From positions 1 through 7,288 of the forward strand of contig JAITHO010000093.1 of NCBI GenBank assembly GCA_031279915.1: a stretch of DNA of 7,288 bases. The letters run 5' to 3'. Position 1 is the stretch's first letter. Every line of letters begins with the position of its first letter. The notes below the pieces were generated by a model, which did not search any database, had not been told where the DNA came from, and saw nothing but the letters and a program-made list of their open reading frames with translations. Position numbers and translations under genes: made by a program. Positions 6,615 to 7,288 of this stretch are shown in pieces. Origin of the DNA: Tannerellaceae bacterium (GTDB lineage Bacteria > Bacteroidota > Bacteroidia > Bacteroidales > Tannerellaceae).

Positions 6615-6670
6615 AACGCAAATTATGAAAAAGCAAAACCTTCATAACACCTTTTTTTTATCTCAACTTA

Positions 6671-6678
6671 TACCTTTT
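6671..6678 (+). promoter_or_regulatory. Weak -7 candidate close to the secreted-protein gene
   Basis: TACCTTTT matches seven of eight positions of TAnnTTTG and would start transcription about 20 nt before the ATG at 6706. No -33 TTTG is present, only a T-rich stretch (about 6648-6660). It offers an alternative to the long leader from the promoter at 6314-6343. Confidence 0.25.
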
Positions 6679-6705
6679 TATTAACAATATTAAATCAACA
6701 AGAAA

Positions 6706-7288
6706 ATGAATCGTATACTACTTTGTTTATTAGCTGCCCTTTTCTTGGCAGCATGGGCGCCGCAGAATAGCTCGGCGCAGACATGGACGGGCAATGGCCC
6801 ACATAGTATTAGCTCTACATCAGATCTCACAACTTTAGCTTCGGAGGTAACCGGCGGCAATGCCTATCAAGGCGTGTCGTTTGAACTTGCTAACGACATT
6901 GACCTTACCGGCATAAGCTGGGCTCCAATCGGAGCATACGGCTCTCCGTTCAAAGGGAATTTCGACGGCCAAGGCTATACCATTTCCAACCTTACTATTA
7001 ATGACGCTTCCCTCGAAGATGCCGGCCTGTTCGGCCCGCTTAACGGCGCTACGGTAAAAAACCTCGTGCTGGACGTGAATATCACAGCCAAGGGCTATGT
7101 AGGCGGCGTAGCAAGCTATGTTGAGGGAGGATCGATTGAGAACTGCACCGTCTCCGGAACTATATCCGCCAATGACAACATTGTAGGCGGCATTGTTGGG
7201 CAGATTAAGAGCGGCGGCACAATGAAGAACTGCTCCTCCTCGGCCAATGTATCGACCACCCATGGCTATATTGGTGGCGTGGCCGGCT
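6706..7288 (+). CDS. Secreted GLUG-repeat protein, N-terminal part (runs off the window)
   Basis: The first 194 codons of an open frame with no stop before the window edge. The start MNRILLCLLAALFLAAWAPQ and following NSSAQTW form a classic signal peptide, cleaved probably after A24. Residues about 34-100 match the segment that usually precedes GLUG repeats: ISSTSDLTTLA, then FELANDIDLTG, then PFKGNFDGQGYTISNL. Two GLUG-type repeats follow: YVGGVASYVEGGSIENCTVS (about 131-150) and IVGGIVGQIKSGGTMKNCSS (about 159-178), and a third starts at YIGGVAG. Such repeats build beta-helix stalks of bacterial surface or secreted proteins, often adhesins or proteases; the C-terminal part that would tell is outside the window. 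The gene is divergent from the enzyme/regulator operon. The ATG at 6706 is preferred because it directly begins the signal peptide. Confidence 0.85.
   Translation, partial: MNRILLCLLAALFLAAWAPQNSSAQTWTGNGPHSISSTSDLTTLASEVTGGNAYQGVSFELANDIDLTGISWAPIGAYGSPFKGNFDGQGYTISNLTINDASLEDAGLFGPLNGATVKNLVLDVNITAKGYVGGVASYVEGGSIENCTVSGTISANDNIVGGIVGQIKSGGTMKNCSSSANVSTTHGYIGGVAG

Larger units (their letters stand above)
5607..6705. other. Long intergenic region rich in repeats and regulatory signals
   Basis: About 1.1 kb without a convincing gene separates the leftward operon from the rightward secreted-protein gene. It holds the operon promoter (5664-5671), a 58-bp palindrome with a T-run (5731-5795), a degenerate flanking repeat unit (about 5853-5888), the 41-bp tandem array (5889-6134), a forward promoter (6314-6343), a leader-type hairpin (6411-6438) and a weak promoter candidate at 6671-6678. 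In 6135-6313 only an AT palindrome (AAAAAAG then ATTTTTTT, about 6155-6172) stands out. Long homopolymer A and T runs are common throughout. Confidence 0.7.

Noticed and set aside
6835..7263. Minus-strand 142-codon open frame
   Set aside because: It is antisense to the signal-peptide-bearing GLUG protein, which has clear family repeats on the plus strand.

Overview
The window looks like a chromosomal stretch from a member of the Bacteroidales (Bacteroides, Parabacteroides or Tannerella type). The evidence is a one-piece hybrid two-component regulator with periplasmic propeller repeats and an AraC output domain, three sites matching the Bacteroidetes -7 promoter consensus TAnnTTTG, translation starts without convincing Shine-Dalgarno sequences, and a secreted GLUG-repeat protein. 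The species cannot be fixed from this sequence.

Layout, left to right. Positions 1-198 (minus strand) hold the 5' part of a group II intron of the IIC (bacterial class C) type. It begins directly after the T-run of a strong Rho-independent terminator (199-237), the usual class C target. The bases at the window edge already resemble the start of intron domain V, so this copy may be a short, internally deleted relic. Positions 238-476 hold a possible promoter, a tiny ORF, a two-copy 17-bp direct repeat and a small hairpin.

Positions 477-5606 (minus strand) form a probable two-gene operon. A PLP-dependent aminotransferase-fold enzyme resembling CobD (threonine-phosphate decarboxylase) comes first, and 9 bp after its stop a 1362-residue hybrid two-component sensor/regulator begins. 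The best promoter is just upstream of the enzyme and lies inside the longest possible ORF, so the start at 5606 is preferred over 5723.

Positions 5607-6705 carry no convincing gene. The region holds a long terminator-like palindrome (5731-5795), an array of six 41-bp tandem repeats each carrying a CTGAAAC/GTTTCAG palindrome or a decayed version of it (5889-6134), a strong forward promoter (6314-6343) and an early hairpin with a T-run (6411-6438). From 6706 to the window end runs the start of a secreted GLUG/beta-helix surface protein, divergent from the operon.

How the parts may fit together: regulators of this class usually sense a periplasmic glycan fragment and switch on a neighbouring polysaccharide-use locus. 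No susC/susD pair or glycosidase is visible here. Instead the regulator shares a transcript with a metabolic enzyme and faces a surface-protein gene across a repeat-filled intergenic region. The items most worth a second look are the 41-bp array, the enzyme/regulator pairing, and the shortened intron behind the terminator.
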